In this document: positions 7,508 to 15,573 of the stretch, piece by piece | How the letters are laid out: each line of letters begins with the position of its first letter | Position numbering within the stretch: the stretch's first letter is position 1 | Source: Deltaproteobacteria bacterium | Lineage (GTDB): Bacteria > Desulfobacterota_B > Binatia > UBA9968 | NCBI GenBank assembly: GCA_016193385.1 | Contig: JACPSF010000054.1 | Span: 1 to 22,789, forward strand | Length of the DNA: 22,789 nt | Direction: 5' to 3' | The notes under the pieces: generated by a model | The model's input: the letters and a program-made list of their open reading frames with translations, nothing else | The model's database searches: none | Told to the model about the DNA's origin: nothing | Position numbers and translations under genes: made by a program

Positions 7508-7860
7508 CTTTGAATCTCCTTTCTGCTCTCGTGAATTTCCTTTTTCTCCGTCGGCTCAAAAATCAACTAATGAATCGCTCTTCTGTCCAAGAGATCGCGA
7601 CCCGTCGGAGCGGCAAGGCCAATTGGCTTTTCCAACTGAGAACGCAATTGTCCTGCCAAACAGAAGAAATTGGGTGTCAGTTCAGCAACGCGGCGAATTA
7701 ACGGAGGAATTTTTACGGCGGTTCTTTGAGGCGGACGGGAAGAAAAAAGGGAAAGGTAACTTTTAAGTTACTTCCTGGTAATAACAAAGTTCCAGTGAGC
7801 TTATTTTCATTCTCTACACGGAGACTTGCAGACCTTTATGACGTCGATTAGCCTAATGAT
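7508..7860. other. Divergent intergenic region between the phosphatase-like gene and glnE
   Basis: About 350 bp without a supported gene. The small plus-strand frame at 7510-7701 has no RBS and no protein-like composition. The region holds a near-perfect palindrome at 7756-7771 (gtaactttt then aagttac) and a weak TTGCAG / TAGCCT pair (7826-7831 and 7849-7854, 17 nt apart) just before the glnE start. No clear promoter was found for the minus-strand block. Confidence 0.5.
7756..7771. promoter_or_regulatory. 16-bp near-palindrome, possible operator
   Basis: GTAACTT (7756-7762) and AAGTTAC (7765-7771) are perfect inverted 7-mers separated by two T. The site lies between two divergent genes, about 90 bp before glnE. 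A dimeric regulator site is a reasonable guess, but no regulator is identified. Confidence 0.35.
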
Positions 7861-10800
7861 GTGAACGACATCCGGAAAGTTCTGCTTTCGCGCGCCGAGC
7901 AGGAAAAGATAGAAGACCTGATCGAGAAGAGCCCCTCCCCTGCCCTCGCCCGCACCAACGTCGCAAGGCTGATTGAAAGCGGCGGCCTGGCCTGCTGGAA
8001 GAAATTTCCTTCTGCGCATCTCCAAGCGCTGATCCAACTTTTGGGTGGCAGCGCTTATCTAGGAGATTACCTGGTGCAGCAAGGAAGGGCGTGGGGCGAA
8101 TTATTTGTCAGGCAGATCAAGGTCGGTGAAAAAACCGCTTCGAGCCACCTTACGGAGCTCGCCCCGCTCTTAAAACAGCCGACTTCTTCCGAAGATTTTG
8201 TCCGGGCGTTGCGCCGGCACAAACGGCGCGAGTATCTCCGCATCGGGGCGCGGGACCTTATGCCCGGCGTCTCCGTGGAGGAGACGATGAGGGAGATCAC
8301 CGCGCTTGCCGACGCCATGCTTGAGGCGGCCTACCGCTTCTGCCGCCGGGAATTGGAAGTGGATTACGGCGCGCTCAAGCTCCCACATGGCGGCGGCGAA
8401 AACCGCTTCGTCATCCTCGGCATGGGGAAACTGGGAGGCGAGGAGCTCAATTTCAGCTCCGATATCGACCTGATCTACCTCTACGAGGAGGAGGAGGGAG
8501 AGAGTGAGGGCGGTCGCAAAGGCAAAAAAGGGCCCCGGGAATTCTTCACCGGCCTGGCGGAGAGAATCACTCGCGCGATGGGCGAGGTGACTGACGAGGG
8601 CTTTGTCTTCCGCACCGACCTTCGGCTACGCCCCATGGGGCGCAGCGGCCCGCTGGTTCAGTCCACCGCTTCCGCCCTGCTCTACTACGAGTCGTGGGGG
8701 CAGTGCTGGGAGCGGTCCGCTCTGATCAAAGCCAGACCCGCTGCGGGCGAAAAGGATCTCGGGGCTCGCTTTCTCAAAGAGATCGAGCCGTTCATCTACC
8801 GGCGCTATCTGGATTTCACCACCGTCGAAGAATTGCGACACATGAAGCTGAGAATCGAACATGAACTCCTGGCTCCCCGCCAACAAGAGCGCAATCTAAA
8901 GCTCGGGCGGGGGGGTATCCGCGAGATCGAATTTTTCACCCAGGCGCTGCAGCTCGTCAACGGCGGCTATGAGCCGCGCCTGCGTGAGCGGAGCACGCTA
9001 CCGGCCCTCAAGCTCCTGGCCCACCATGGCTACGTCCCAGCGCGGGAAACCCTCAGCTTGAGCGCCGCCTACCGCTTTCTCCGCGACGTGGAGCATAAGA
9101 TCCAGATGGTCCAGGAGGCTCATACCCATTCCATCCCAGATGACGAAGAAAAGGAGCTGGCTCTGGCCCGCCGCCTCGGCTATTCCCGCCAAAAGGGAGC
9201 CGGCGAGTGCAAGTTCTTCTGGCGTGATTACCTCAAACACACGGCTTGCGTGCGCCGAGCGTTCGACCGGCTCTTTTACGGCGCCCAAAAAGAGATCGCC
9301 TCCGAAGCGAGCGGCGGCTGGCAACAAATCTGGGATGTTCTGGACGAAGAAGAAATCATCCTGGAAAATCTCGCAAGGCTCGGCTTTAGCGATCCGCAAA
9401 GGGCGTACCACAACCTGCTCGCGGTGCGCAACGGAGAGCCCTTCGCCCCGCCTAGCCCGAGAAGGCTCAAGGCGCTACGCAATTTGGGCCCGGCGCTGAT
9501 GGCGGAGATCGTCAAATCCGGCTCTCCGGATCAGGCCCTCTTCAACCTGGCCGAGTTCAACCACCGGCTGGGAGCGCGCACGGGTCTCCTTACGCTCCTG
9601 GCGGAAAATCCCAAAACCATGCGCCTCCTCATCAGCCTCTTCGCCAGTAGCCAGTTCCTGACCGACCTTTTTCTCAAGCGCCCCGAACTCCTGGACAGTC
9701 TGATCCGCTTCGATCTGACTCGGCTGCGCAAAACCAGGGACGAGCAACTCAAAGAGATGCTCACCGCGCTGGCCGACGCCGCGGACCTGGAAGCCCGGCT
9801 CAATGCGCTACGGCGCTACCGCGCGGAGGAGTTCATCCGTATCGGCCTTCACGACTTAGGAGGCGCCCTGGAGATCGAAGATGTGGTCGAACAGCTCTCC
9901 AACCTTGCCGATGCCTGTCTCGAGTGCGCGTTCAGGCTCGCCGCCAAAGAGATGGAAAAAAGCTCAGGCAAGCTCCAGGGAGCGAGATTCGCGATCTTGG
10001 GGATGGGAAAACTGGGAGGGAAAGAGATCGATTACAACTCCGACCTGGACCTCATCTTCATCTACGATGCGCCGGATGAAGCCCGAGGCGAAGACGGACC
10101 TTCGCAGCGCCTTAGCGCGCACGAGTACTACGTCAAGCTCGGGCAGAGACTCATCACCTTTCTCTCGGCCCCCACCGAAGAGGGAATTCTCTATAAGATC
10201 GACATGAGACTACGCCCTTCGGGGAGATCCGGTCCGCTGGTCTCCTCCCTGGAGGCCTTCCGCGACTATCACCGGAGCAGCTCCCTGCTCTGGGAGAGGC
10301 AGGCTTTGATCAAGGGGCGCTGGGTCGCCGGCGATCGCGGCCTGGGCGCCGAGGCCGAGCGCATCGCCGAGGCCTTTGCCTATAGGAGCCAGGGGCTCAC
10401 GCGCGAGGACATAGCGGAGATCCATCACCTGCGGATGCGCATGGAGCGGGAACTCGCGCACGAGGACCTCTCCCGGTTCAACTTGAAAAAGGGACTGGGA
10501 GGGATGGTCGACATCGAATTTCTCGCGCAAATGCTCCAGTTATCTTACGGATTCCGCGCCCCTAAACTGCGGCATCGGGGAACCCTGGCCGCCCTCAGCG
10601 CCCTGCGCGAGCATAAAATCTTAAAGCAGAGCGAATACCGGTTGCTCTCTCAGGGTTACCTTTTCCTTCGCAGGCTCGACCATCGCTTGCGCCTGGAAAG
10701 CGGCCTGTCGCTCGACGTCCTGGAGCGCGAGGCGGACAAGCTTGAGGGCATCGCGCGGGCCATGGGGTATAAGGCCCCCGGCAAGGGGCCGCGCAGCGGA

Positions 10801-10914
10801 CGGAAGGGTGCGGGAGAGCTCTTGCTGGAGGATTACGAGCTCAGGCGGGAGCGAATTCGGGGCTGTTACGAGCGCTTTTTCGCGCCCGGGGACCGATCTG
10901 CCGCTCAAGGCTAG
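7861..10914 (+). CDS. glnE: Bifunctional glutamine synthetase adenylyltransferase/deadenylase
   Basis: 1017 residues, within the normal range for GlnE (about 950-1000). The protein is an internal duplication of two nucleotidyltransferase domains. The N-terminal adenylyl-removing domain has GMGKLGGEELNFSSDIDL at about residue 187 and TDLRLRPMGRSGPL. The C-terminal adenylylating domain has GMGKLGGKEIDYNSDLDL at about 714 and IDMRLRPSGRSGPL. Both keep the paired Asp that bind metal. The linker and helical GlnD_UR_UTase-type segments (GGIREIEFFTQ, GGMVDIEFLAQ) are also doubled. The enzyme attaches AMP to glutamine synthetase when nitrogen is plentiful and removes it when nitrogen is scarce, under PII control. 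The first in-frame start is GTG 7861, with no Shine-Dalgarno. The neighbours do not include glnA or glnB. Confidence 0.96.
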   Translation: MNDIRKVLLSRAEQEKIEDLIEKSPSPALARTNVARLIESGGLACWKKFPSAHLQALIQLLGGSAYLGDYLVQQGRAWGELFVRQIKVGEKTASSHLTELAPLLKQPTSSEDFVRALRRHKRREYLRIGARDLMPGVSVEETMREITALADAMLEAAYRFCRRELEVDYGALKLPHGGGENRFVILGMGKLGGEELNFSSDIDLIYLYEEEEGESEGGRKGKKGPREFFTGLAERITRAMGEVTDEGFVFRTDLRLRPMGRSGPLVQSTASALLYYESWGQCWERSALIKARPAAGEKDLGARFLKEIEPFIYRRYLDFTTVEELRHMKLRIEHELLAPRQQERNLKLGRGGIREIEFFTQALQLVNGGYEPRLRERSTLPALKLLAHHGYVPARETLSLSAAYRFLRDVEHKIQMVQEAHTHSIPDDEEKELALARRLGYSRQKGAGECKFFWRDYLKHTACVRRAFDRLFYGAQKEIASEASGGWQQIWDVLDEEEIILENLARLGFSDPQRAYHNLLAVRNGEPFAPPSPRRLKALRNLGPALMAEIVKSGSPDQALFNLAEFNHRLGARTGLLTLLAENPKTMRLLISLFASSQFLTDLFLKRPELLDSLIRFDLTRLRKTRDEQLKEMLTALADAADLEARLNALRRYRAEEFIRIGLHDLGGALEIEDVVEQLSNLADACLECAFRLAAKEMEKSSGKLQGARFAILGMGKLGGKEIDYNSDLDLIFIYDAPDEARGEDGPSQRLSAHEYYVKLGQRLITFLSAPTEEGILYKIDMRLRPSGRSGPLVSSLEAFRDYHRSSSLLWERQALIKGRWVAGDRGLGAEAERIAEAFAYRSQGLTREDIAEIHHLRMRMERELAHEDLSRFNLKKGLGGMVDIEFLAQMLQLSYGFRAPKLRHRGTLAALSALREHKILKQSEYRLLSQGYLFLRRLDHRLRLESGLSLDVLEREADKLEGIARAMGYKAPGKGPRSGRKGAGELLLEDYELRRERIRGCYERFFAPGDRSAAQG

Positions 10915-10923
10915 AAGAAAATT

Positions 10924-10953
10924 TTGACTAGGCGCCGGGAGCTGTGGTATGCT
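10924..10953 (+). promoter_or_regulatory. Sigma-70-type promoter with extended -10
   Basis: TTGACT (10924-10929) and TATGCT (10948-10953) are separated by 18 nt, with a TGG extended -10 just upstream. Transcription would begin at about 10960, next to ATG 10961, implying a leaderless message for the small secreted protein. Confidence 0.55.
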
Positions 10954-10960
10954 CCCGCTC

Positions 10961-11380
10961 ATGAAAGCTATTCTAAATAAAACTTTAACCCTTAGCCTCC
11001 TTATTGTCCTGCTTCTTGGCTCCGGGGTTCTAACCGCCGCCGAAGCTCCTCTCGAACCGCAGCCCCCTGTCCAATCAACACCCCCGGTCGGAGAAGACCT
11101 GGGGTACGGGGTCGGCTCCGTCCTAGCGAGCGTCATCTATAGCCCGCTGAAGATCACCTACGCCGCCCTCGGCCTAATCACGGGAGGACTCGGCTACGTG
11201 CTCAGCGCCGGGAGCCCGGATGTCGCGAACAGCATTATTTATCCGGCGGTCGGAGGCAACTATGTCATCACGCCGAATCACCTTAAGGGTGTAGAGCCGG
11301 TCATCTTCATCGGGCCACCCGGCCCCAACCATTTCCAGACACAGATGGCCTCCCCAACACCTCCGCCTCCCCAGCCCTAA
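10961..11380 (+). CDS. Small exported protein of unknown function, Gly- and Pro-rich
   Basis: 139 residues from ATG 10961. An alternative ATG at 10949 (143 residues) has a GGGAG upstream but overlaps the predicted -10 box. It has a signal peptide (MKAILNKTLTLSLLIVLLLG, cleavage near LTAAEA), a Pro-rich stretch, then a conserved-looking core with YGVGSVLASVIYSPLKITYA, a Gly-rich turn GLITGGLGYVLSAG and IIYPAVGGNYVITPNHLKG. It ends in a Pro-rich tail. The core contains one amphipathic or membrane-prone segment and could be a lipid- or membrane-associated envelope protein. I believe similar proteins occur as hypotheticals in related uncultivated lineages, but no function is known to me. Its stop overlaps that of the convergent lpxA by 3 bases. 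Confidence 0.75.
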   Translation: MKAILNKTLTLSLLIVLLLGSGVLTAAEAPLEPQPPVQSTPPVGEDLGYGVGSVLASVIYSPLKITYAALGLITGGLGYVLSAGSPDVANSIIYPAVGGNYVITPNHLKGVEPVIFIGPPGPNHFQTQMASPTPPPPQP

Positions 11381-12150
11381 GCGCCGCAGCAGACTCCCCG
11401 CTTCGAGGCCTTGACAAACTCCACAAGCGTAGTCAGCTCGGGAGAAAGCTCGCCGTTGGCTTCGATCTCCTGGACCGCGAGAGAAAGATTTCGACCCTTG
11501 CGAAACAAAATCCGGAAGGCTTCTTTGAGTTCCCGGATGATCCGTTCGTCAAAACCGGCACGCTTGAGTCCCACGACGTTCACGCCACGCACCGTGTGCT
11601 GCCAGTCCACGATCGAATAGGGCGGGACATCCCGGCTGGTGGCGCTCAGCCCCCGCATCAGCGAGAATTTTCCTACGCGAACGAACTGATGCACGACGCA
11701 ATTGCCGGAGATAAAAGCATGATCCCCCACCTCTACATAACCGCCTAAGAGAGCGCCATTGGCGATCACAATGTGGTCGCCGAGCCGGCAGTTATGCCCC
11801 ACGTGAGAGCCGGCCATCAGGAAATTGTGGTTCCCGATCACGGTCGCGGAGCCCGGCCCCGTGCCCCGGTGAATCTGAACATGCTCGCGAAAAATATTGT
11901 GGCTGCCGATCTGGAGATAGCTCTCCTGGCCCTGATAGGCCCTGTCCTGAGGCGCATCGCCGAGGGCCGCACCGGCATGGATCTGGTTGTCTTCTCCGAT
12001 TTCGGTCCAGCCGGTGAGAAAGGCGTGAGCCATCACCCGGGTGCCGCGGCCGATTTTTACCGGACCGTCAATCACCACGTAGGGACCGATCTCAGCCCCG
12101 TCATGGATCTCGGCCCGGGCATCAACCACAGCGGTCACGTGAATAGCCAT
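11377..12150 (-). CDS. lpxA: UDP-N-acetylglucosamine O-acyltransferase (lipid A, step 1)
   Basis: 257 residues, close to the usual 255-265. LpxA moves a 3-hydroxyacyl chain from ACP to UDP-GlcNAc in the cytoplasm, the first step of lipid A synthesis. The N-terminal two thirds is a left-handed beta-helix of hexapeptides (HDGAEIGPYVVIDGPVKIG). The catalytic region NFLMAGSHVGHNC keeps both His (116 and 119, matching the known active-site pair), followed by HQFVRVG and the VVGLKRAGF motif that opens the helical C-terminal domain. It is not in the common lpxD-fabZ-lpxA-lpxB cluster but 13 nt behind yacG. ATG 12150 has no good RBS, so it is probably translated by coupling. The C-terminal CC pair is unusual. 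Confidence 0.93.
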   Translation of the reverse strand: MAIHVTAVVDARAEIHDGAEIGPYVVIDGPVKIGRGTRVMAHAFLTGWTEIGEDNQIHAGAALGDAPQDRAYQGQESYLQIGSHNIFREHVQIHRGTGPGSATVIGNHNFLMAGSHVGHNCRLGDHIVIANGALLGGYVEVGDHAFISGNCVVHQFVRVGKFSLMRGLSATSRDVPPYSIVDWQHTVRGVNVVGLKRAGFDERIIRELKEAFRILFRKGRNLSLAVQEIEANGELSPELTTLVEFVKASKRGVCCGA

Positions 12151-12163
12151 AGAAGCAGATCAA

Positions 12164-12358
12164 TTAGGAAGATTCTTCGTCATCGCCGCCTTCCTGGTCA
12201 GATTTTTGCTCCAGCTTTGCTCCGGGAATGCGATAGCGGCCCTCGGTCCAAGAGCCGAGATCGACGAGTTGGCAGCGCTCGGAACAAAAGGGGCGGTGCG
12301 GGTTCCCTTCCCAGGGCACTTGAGCCTGACAAATCGGACACTTGACGACAAGCGGCAT
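12164..12358 (-). CDS. yacG: Zinc-binding DNA gyrase inhibitor YacG
   Basis: 64 residues with the full YacG signature: Cys7 and Cys10 (VKCPICQ), Cys25 and Cys29 (RPFCSERCQ), then LVDLGSWTEGRYRIPG and an acidic tail (DDEESS). YacG is a small zinc-ribbon protein that binds GyrB and blocks DNA binding by gyrase. The length matches the family. ATG 12358 lacks a strong Shine-Dalgarno. It is followed by lpxA after 13 nt in the same direction, so the two are likely one transcript. Confidence 0.92.
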   Translation of the reverse strand: MPLVVKCPICQAQVPWEGNPHRPFCSERCQLVDLGSWTEGRYRIPGAKLEQKSDQEGGDDEESS

Positions 12359-12417
12359 AAAACCAGCGACTACGCAGCCTGTGTTTTCCCCTTGTTTTTC
12401 CCCCGAAATTAGCCATG

Positions 12418-12472
12418 ATTATCCCATTTTCCCAATCCCTGTCCACCCCAAAGACGGGTCATGAGGGACAGG
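12418..12472 (-). promoter_or_regulatory. Candidate yacG-lpxA promoter overlapped by an inverted repeat
   Basis: On the minus strand TGGACA (12445-12440) and GATAAT (12423-12418) are 16 nt apart, giving a 5' leader of about 55 nt before yacG. The -35 lies in one arm of an inverted repeat, CCTGTCC (12438-12444) and GGACAGG (12466-12472). That position suits a repressor or activator site. Confidence 0.35.
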
Positions 12473-12540
12473 CAAGATGAAAACCGGGCCGGGTTAGGGA
12501 ATTTCCATTTTCGGTCACACCGGTTCAAGGAGGGTTTATC

Positions 12541-13302
12541 ATGAGGTTGCAGAACAAAGTCACTGTGATTACGGGTGCGGGCCACGGGATCGGCAAAGCT
12601 TATGCACGACGGTTCGCCGAGGAGGGCGCCCACGTCGTTATCGCGGATATCGACGAAAAGGCAGGCCAGGCGGTCGCTGACACGTTAGGCAACGCAGGGC
12701 TTTCTACCTGGGCACGCGCCACCGACGTCAGGAGCTACCCGAGCGTTGAGGGTCTGATGCGTGAATCCGTAGACCGGTTCGGGCGAATCGATGTCCTGCT
12801 CAACAACGCCGCAATCTACGTCACGCAGCAGCTATGGAAAGGGCCGGTCGAGGAATTGCCTTTGGAGGAATGGGACAGGGTCATGCAGGTCAATCTCAGG
12901 GGATTCTTTCTCTGCTGCCGCGGCGTGATCCCGATCATGAAACGGCAGAAGAGCGGCAAGATCATCAACATCGCCTCAGGCACTTTCTTTACGGGCGCGG
13001 GCAATATGCCCCATTACACGACCTCCAAAGGCGGCGTCGTCGCGCTCACGCGCGTCATGGCGAGACAGCTCGGCCCCTGGAACATCAACGTTAACTGTAT
13101 GACACCGGGGTCAACTATGAGCGAAGAGGTCGTGACCGATGAGGTCCGAAAGCGCCGCGAGACCGGCAGCGCCCAGCGTTGCTTCAGCCGCATCGAGACG
13201 CCCGAGGACATCGTCGGCACCGCGCTTTTTCTCGCGAGCGCCGATAGCGACTTCATGACCGGCCAGCTCCTCGTCGTCGAGGGCGGCGCCATCATGCATT
13301 AG
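12541..13302 (+). CDS. Short-chain dehydrogenase/reductase (classical SDR)
   Basis: 253 residues, typical for a classical SDR. The NAD(P)-binding TGAGHGIG is at 11-18, and an Asp after the second strand (VIADID) favours NAD over NADP. NNAA is at 88-91, and the catalytic Ser146, Tyr159 and Lys163 (ASGTFF...HYTTSKGG) are all present. It ends with the usual SDFMTGQLLVVEGG block. It should oxidise or reduce a hydroxyl/keto group of a small substrate; the substrate cannot be told. The start is supported by AAGGAGG 7 nt upstream. It is divergent from yacG across about 180 bp and is not tightly linked to the transporter downstream. Confidence 0.93.
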   Translation: MRLQNKVTVITGAGHGIGKAYARRFAEEGAHVVIADIDEKAGQAVADTLGNAGLSTWARATDVRSYPSVEGLMRESVDRFGRIDVLLNNAAIYVTQQLWKGPVEELPLEEWDRVMQVNLRGFFLCCRGVIPIMKRQKSGKIINIASGTFFTGAGNMPHYTTSKGGVVALTRVMARQLGPWNINVNCMTPGSTMSEEVVTDEVRKRRETGSAQRCFSRIETPEDIVGTALFLASADSDFMTGQLLVVEGGAIMH

Positions 13303-13356
13303 CGGGGATCGTCTCAAGGCCCAAGAAGCGCTCTGGGCGGTTAGTCTTCTCAGCGT

Positions 13357-13386
13357 TTTTGGATTGCATTTTCACAGCGTTTTAAT
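13357..13386 (+). promoter_or_regulatory. Possible promoter just before the transporter start
   Basis: TTGGAT (13359-13364) and TTTAAT (13381-13386) are 16 nt apart, and ATG 13393 is only 6 nt further on. No Shine-Dalgarno precedes that ATG. A short direct repeat (cagcgtttt at 13351 and 13375) flanks the area. Confidence 0.3.
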
Positions 13387-13392
13387 GCATAA

Positions 13393-14709
13393 ATGGTGGC
13401 CGAAATGAGCTGGTATCACCTCTTTGACCCTACGGCGGAAAAATGGCTCGCGTTGGCGATCTTCGCGGTTTGTTTCGGTCTGATCCTCTACCGCAACGTG
13501 AAGATCGTTTACGTCTCGTTGGGAGCGGCCGCGCTGCTGGTTGCTCTCGGCATTACTTCTCCAAGCTCCGCGCTGCTCCGGATGGTTGACTGGGATGTCC
13601 TGGCCATCTACTGGGGCTACGGCATGCTCGCCTTCAGTTTCAGGGAGAGCAGGATTCCAGCTCTCATCGCTTCCTATGTGCTGGCCAGAATAAAGAAGGA
13701 AAAATACGCTCTCCTCTTTCTCTGCAGTTTGTCCGCCTTTCTGTCCGCTTTCATGGCCAACCCGGTAGTCGTGATCATGCTGGCTCCCCTGGCTATAGAG
13801 ATGGCTGAGCGCCTCAAGGCATCTCTTTTCCTTTATCTGGTCTGCCTCGCCATCAGCTCCAACGTCGTGACCACCGTCACCATGGTAGCGGATCCTCCCG
13901 CGCTGATCCTGGCCATGGCCACGGGCATGAGCTTTCTCGATTTTTACTGGTTTCAGGGAAAAATGAGCCTGGGGACATTGTCGGTTGTCGGGGTGATCGT
14001 CGCCCTGTTGACGCTCCTCTTTCAGTTTCGGGATCTCAACAACTCGGTCGATCTGGCCGAACAAAAGATCCGAATAACATACGGGGCTCTCATCATTTTT
14101 ATATTGAGCATCGTGGCGCTGGCGCTGATGAGCTATCCGGAGGTCAAAACAATCCTGGCGCCGGTATCCATGAACCATCCGGGTATCATCGGAGTCCTGG
14201 TCGGCGGATCCGCCCTTCTCATAGAGCGCAGGGTAGTGCGGGAGATGATCGCGGATTTTGACTGGGATACCCTGTGGTTTCTGATCGGGATCTTTATCGT
14301 CATCGGCGCCGTCGAAAAGGTTGGGCTGCTCAAGGATATTGCAGGCTGGCTGGCCGGAACAGGCTTGACTAGCCCGACCGTCTATCTCCTCATCCTCACC
14401 TGGATCTCCGTAATCCTCTCGGCTTTCATGGACAACGTCCCGTACACGATTCTCATGATCCCGGTTTGCAGCTATCTAGCGCAGTCCCTGGGCATAAGTC
14501 CCTGGCCCCTCTATTTTGGCATGCTGGTGGGGACGGGGATCGGAGGCAACATTACCCCGGTTGGGGCTACGGCAAATGTGCTGGCCTGCGGGATGCTGGA
14601 AAAGCGCGGTTATCAGATCAACCTCTGGGAGTTTATGAAAATTAGCATTCCCTTCAGTGTGGCCGCTGTCCTGGCTGTGCATATACTTCTCCAATTGCTC
14701 TGGTTGTAA
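13393..14709 (+). CDS. ArsB/NhaD-type (IT superfamily) inner-membrane ion transporter
   Basis: 438 residues and about 11-12 membrane segments, in two similar halves. The first half has FLSAFMANPVVVIMLAPLA and the second ILSAFMDNVPYTILMIPV, followed by GTGIGGNITPVGATANV. These re-entrant-loop motifs typify the ion transporter superfamily (ArsB arsenite pump, NhaD Na+/H+ antiporter, SLC13-like). Length and motifs favour the ArsB/NhaD-like permease group. The ion cannot be decided: no arsR, arsA or arsC is next to it. ATG 13393 is used; ATG 13405 is an alternative. Either could be read from a nearly leaderless transcript. Confidence 0.85.
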   Translation: MVAEMSWYHLFDPTAEKWLALAIFAVCFGLILYRNVKIVYVSLGAAALLVALGITSPSSALLRMVDWDVLAIYWGYGMLAFSFRESRIPALIASYVLARIKKEKYALLFLCSLSAFLSAFMANPVVVIMLAPLAIEMAERLKASLFLYLVCLAISSNVVTTVTMVADPPALILAMATGMSFLDFYWFQGKMSLGTLSVVGVIVALLTLLFQFRDLNNSVDLAEQKIRITYGALIIFILSIVALALMSYPEVKTILAPVSMNHPGIIGVLVGGSALLIERRVVREMIADFDWDTLWFLIGIFIVIGAVEKVGLLKDIAGWLAGTGLTSPTVYLLILTWISVILSAFMDNVPYTILMIPVCSYLAQSLGISPWPLYFGMLVGTGIGGNITPVGATANVLACGMLEKRGYQINLWEFMKISIPFSVAAVLAVHILLQLLWL

Positions 14710-14727
14710 AAAATCGCCACCGTCCCC

Positions 14728-14746
14728 GGGTGGCAAAACGCCACCC
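14728..14746. terminator. Hairpin after the transporter gene, weak terminator candidate
   Basis: GGGTGGC (14728-14734) pairs perfectly with GCCACCC (14740-14746) around a 5-nt loop, 19 nt after the stop codon. No T run follows, so it may stabilise the 3' end rather than terminate. Confidence 0.4.
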
Positions 14747-14804
14747 AAGCCGATACGATATCTGCGCAAGGTGACGAGAATTTCTCCAGACGCCTCAAAA
14801 GTTT

Positions 14805-14839
14805 TGGGGCGGGCAACCGGGATCGAGCCGGCGACGTCC
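14805..14839 (-). repeat. tRNA-Gly-like 3' end fragment, copy A
   Basis: Read on the minus strand, the 35 nt contain a full T stem (GCCGG / CCGGT), a T loop CTCGATC, an acceptor 3' strand TGCCCGC and a terminal CCA. No D arm or anticodon arm lies upstream, so it is not a functional tRNA. It matches copy C (18325-18359) at 30 of 35 positions. Confidence 0.65.
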
Positions 14840-14851
14840 AAACGGCTCGAT

Positions 14852-14880
14852 TTGACAGACATTCGGGCATCCTATAGCAT
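14852..14880 (+). promoter_or_regulatory. Promoter of the AbrB/RelE-type toxin-antitoxin pair
   Basis: A perfect TTGACA (14852-14857) is followed after 17 nt by TAGCAT (14875-14880). The start codon at 14924 then has a leader of about 37 nt with AGGAG. The promoter begins only 12 nt after tRNA-like copy A. Confidence 0.5.
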
Positions 14881-14923
14881 GGGTTTAGTTGGACTTTCTA
14901 ACTTTCCAGCAGGAGAATTCCCT

Positions 14924-15193
14924 ATGGCCTTAGTCAAAGTCAAAGAGAAATACCAGGTTACCCTCCCCGCCTCGGTGCGCCAGAAGGTGGGGTTGGATGT
15001 GGGTGATGTTTTGGAGGCAGAAGTTACGGGCAAGAAGATTACCCTTACCCCTAAGAGCGTGATCGACCGCGATCTTGCGATAGCCCTAGCGGAAGTCCGA
15101 CAAGGGAAAGCCTACGGCCCCTTCAAGACTGCCCAGGAGGGTATCCGCTTTTTACACCGCAAGGCGAGGGAGCTAAAGAAGAAAACCCGTTAG
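14924..15193 (+). CDS. AbrB/MazE-type antitoxin
   Basis: 89 residues from ATG 14924, which has AGGAG 8 nt upstream. An open frame extends further upstream but passes through the tRNA-like repeat and is not real coding. The N-terminus MALVKVKEKYQVTLPASVRQ is a SpoVT/AbrB swapped-hairpin DNA-binding domain (V-x-L-P-x-x-x-R-x-x-x-G-L-x-x-G-D). The basic C-terminal half (RKARELKKKTR) would wrap the toxin. Its stop TAG shares its last base with the GTG of the next gene, the tight coupling expected of a toxin-antitoxin operon. It would bind its own promoter and neutralise the partner. Confidence 0.85.
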   Translation: MALVKVKEKYQVTLPASVRQKVGLDVGDVLEAEVTGKKITLTPKSVIDRDLAIALAEVRQGKAYGPFKTAQEGIRFLHRKARELKKKTR

Positions 15194-15438
15194 TGCGCTA
15201 CTTCATCACCCCGCAGTTTGCCAGGAGCCACGCCAACGCTCCCGCTCACATCCAGAGAGCTTTTGACCGGAAGTTGGTTCTCTTGCTCCAAAACCTTCGC
15301 CACCCTTCCCTACGAGCCAAAAAGTACGACGAGGCCAACGATGTATGGCAGGCCCGGGTCAGCGGAGCGTGGCGTTTTTATTTTCAGATAAAGGGCGACA
15401 CCTACCACCTCCTCAATCTCACTGCCCATCCCAAATGA
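15193..15438 (+). CDS. RelE/ParE-superfamily toxin (predicted mRNA interferase)
   Basis: 81 residues, GTG 15193 overlapping the antitoxin stop by one base. The sequence has the compact RelE-type layout: FITPQFARSHANAPAHIQRA, a central LLLQNLRHPSLRAKKY, and the C-terminal VWQARVSGAWRFYFQIKGDT followed by LLNLTAHPK. The pattern of Arg residues and the final His fits RelE/HigB-like RNases that cleave mRNA on the ribosome. It appears intact. The pair lies between tRNA-like copies A and B. Confidence 0.83.
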   Translation: MRYFITPQFARSHANAPAHIQRAFDRKLVLLLQNLRHPSLRAKKYDEANDVWQARVSGAWRFYFQIKGDTYHLLNLTAHPK

Positions 15439-15525
15439 GGGATTCGCTCGGCCGGACTGCTCGACCTCGGAGGATGTTGAAAGTCCACGTTTTTTATTTC
15501 TCGACAGAGGACAAAAATTCCTGTC

Positions 15526-15561
15526 TAGGGCAAGCTTAGGATAGGATCAAGGGGCGATAAA
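15526..15561 (+). repeat. 36-nt direct repeat, copy 1
   Basis: Starts TAGGGCAAG and ends GCGATAAA. It matches 16923-16959 at about 32 of 37 aligned positions. It lies 12 nt before tRNA-like copy B, so together they form a compound repeat. Confidence 0.6.
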
Positions 15562-15573
15562 CTTTGGATAAAA

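Noticed and set aside
7510..7701. Plus-strand ORF of 63 codons before glnE
   Set aside because: No RBS and unconvincing composition; treated as intergenic.
13372..14178. Long minus-strand ORF of 268 codons
   Set aside because: It is the shadow of the transporter gene, with His/Asp/Gln-rich composition and no domain.
14728..14746. Strong Rho-independent terminator
   Set aside because: The hairpin is good but no T run follows on either strand, so it is kept only as a weak candidate.
14657..14923. N-terminal extension of the AbrB-type antitoxin with a GIEPATSKR-like segment
   Set aside because: That stretch is the translated antisense of the tRNA-like repeat; the real start at 14924 has its own RBS and the domain begins there.
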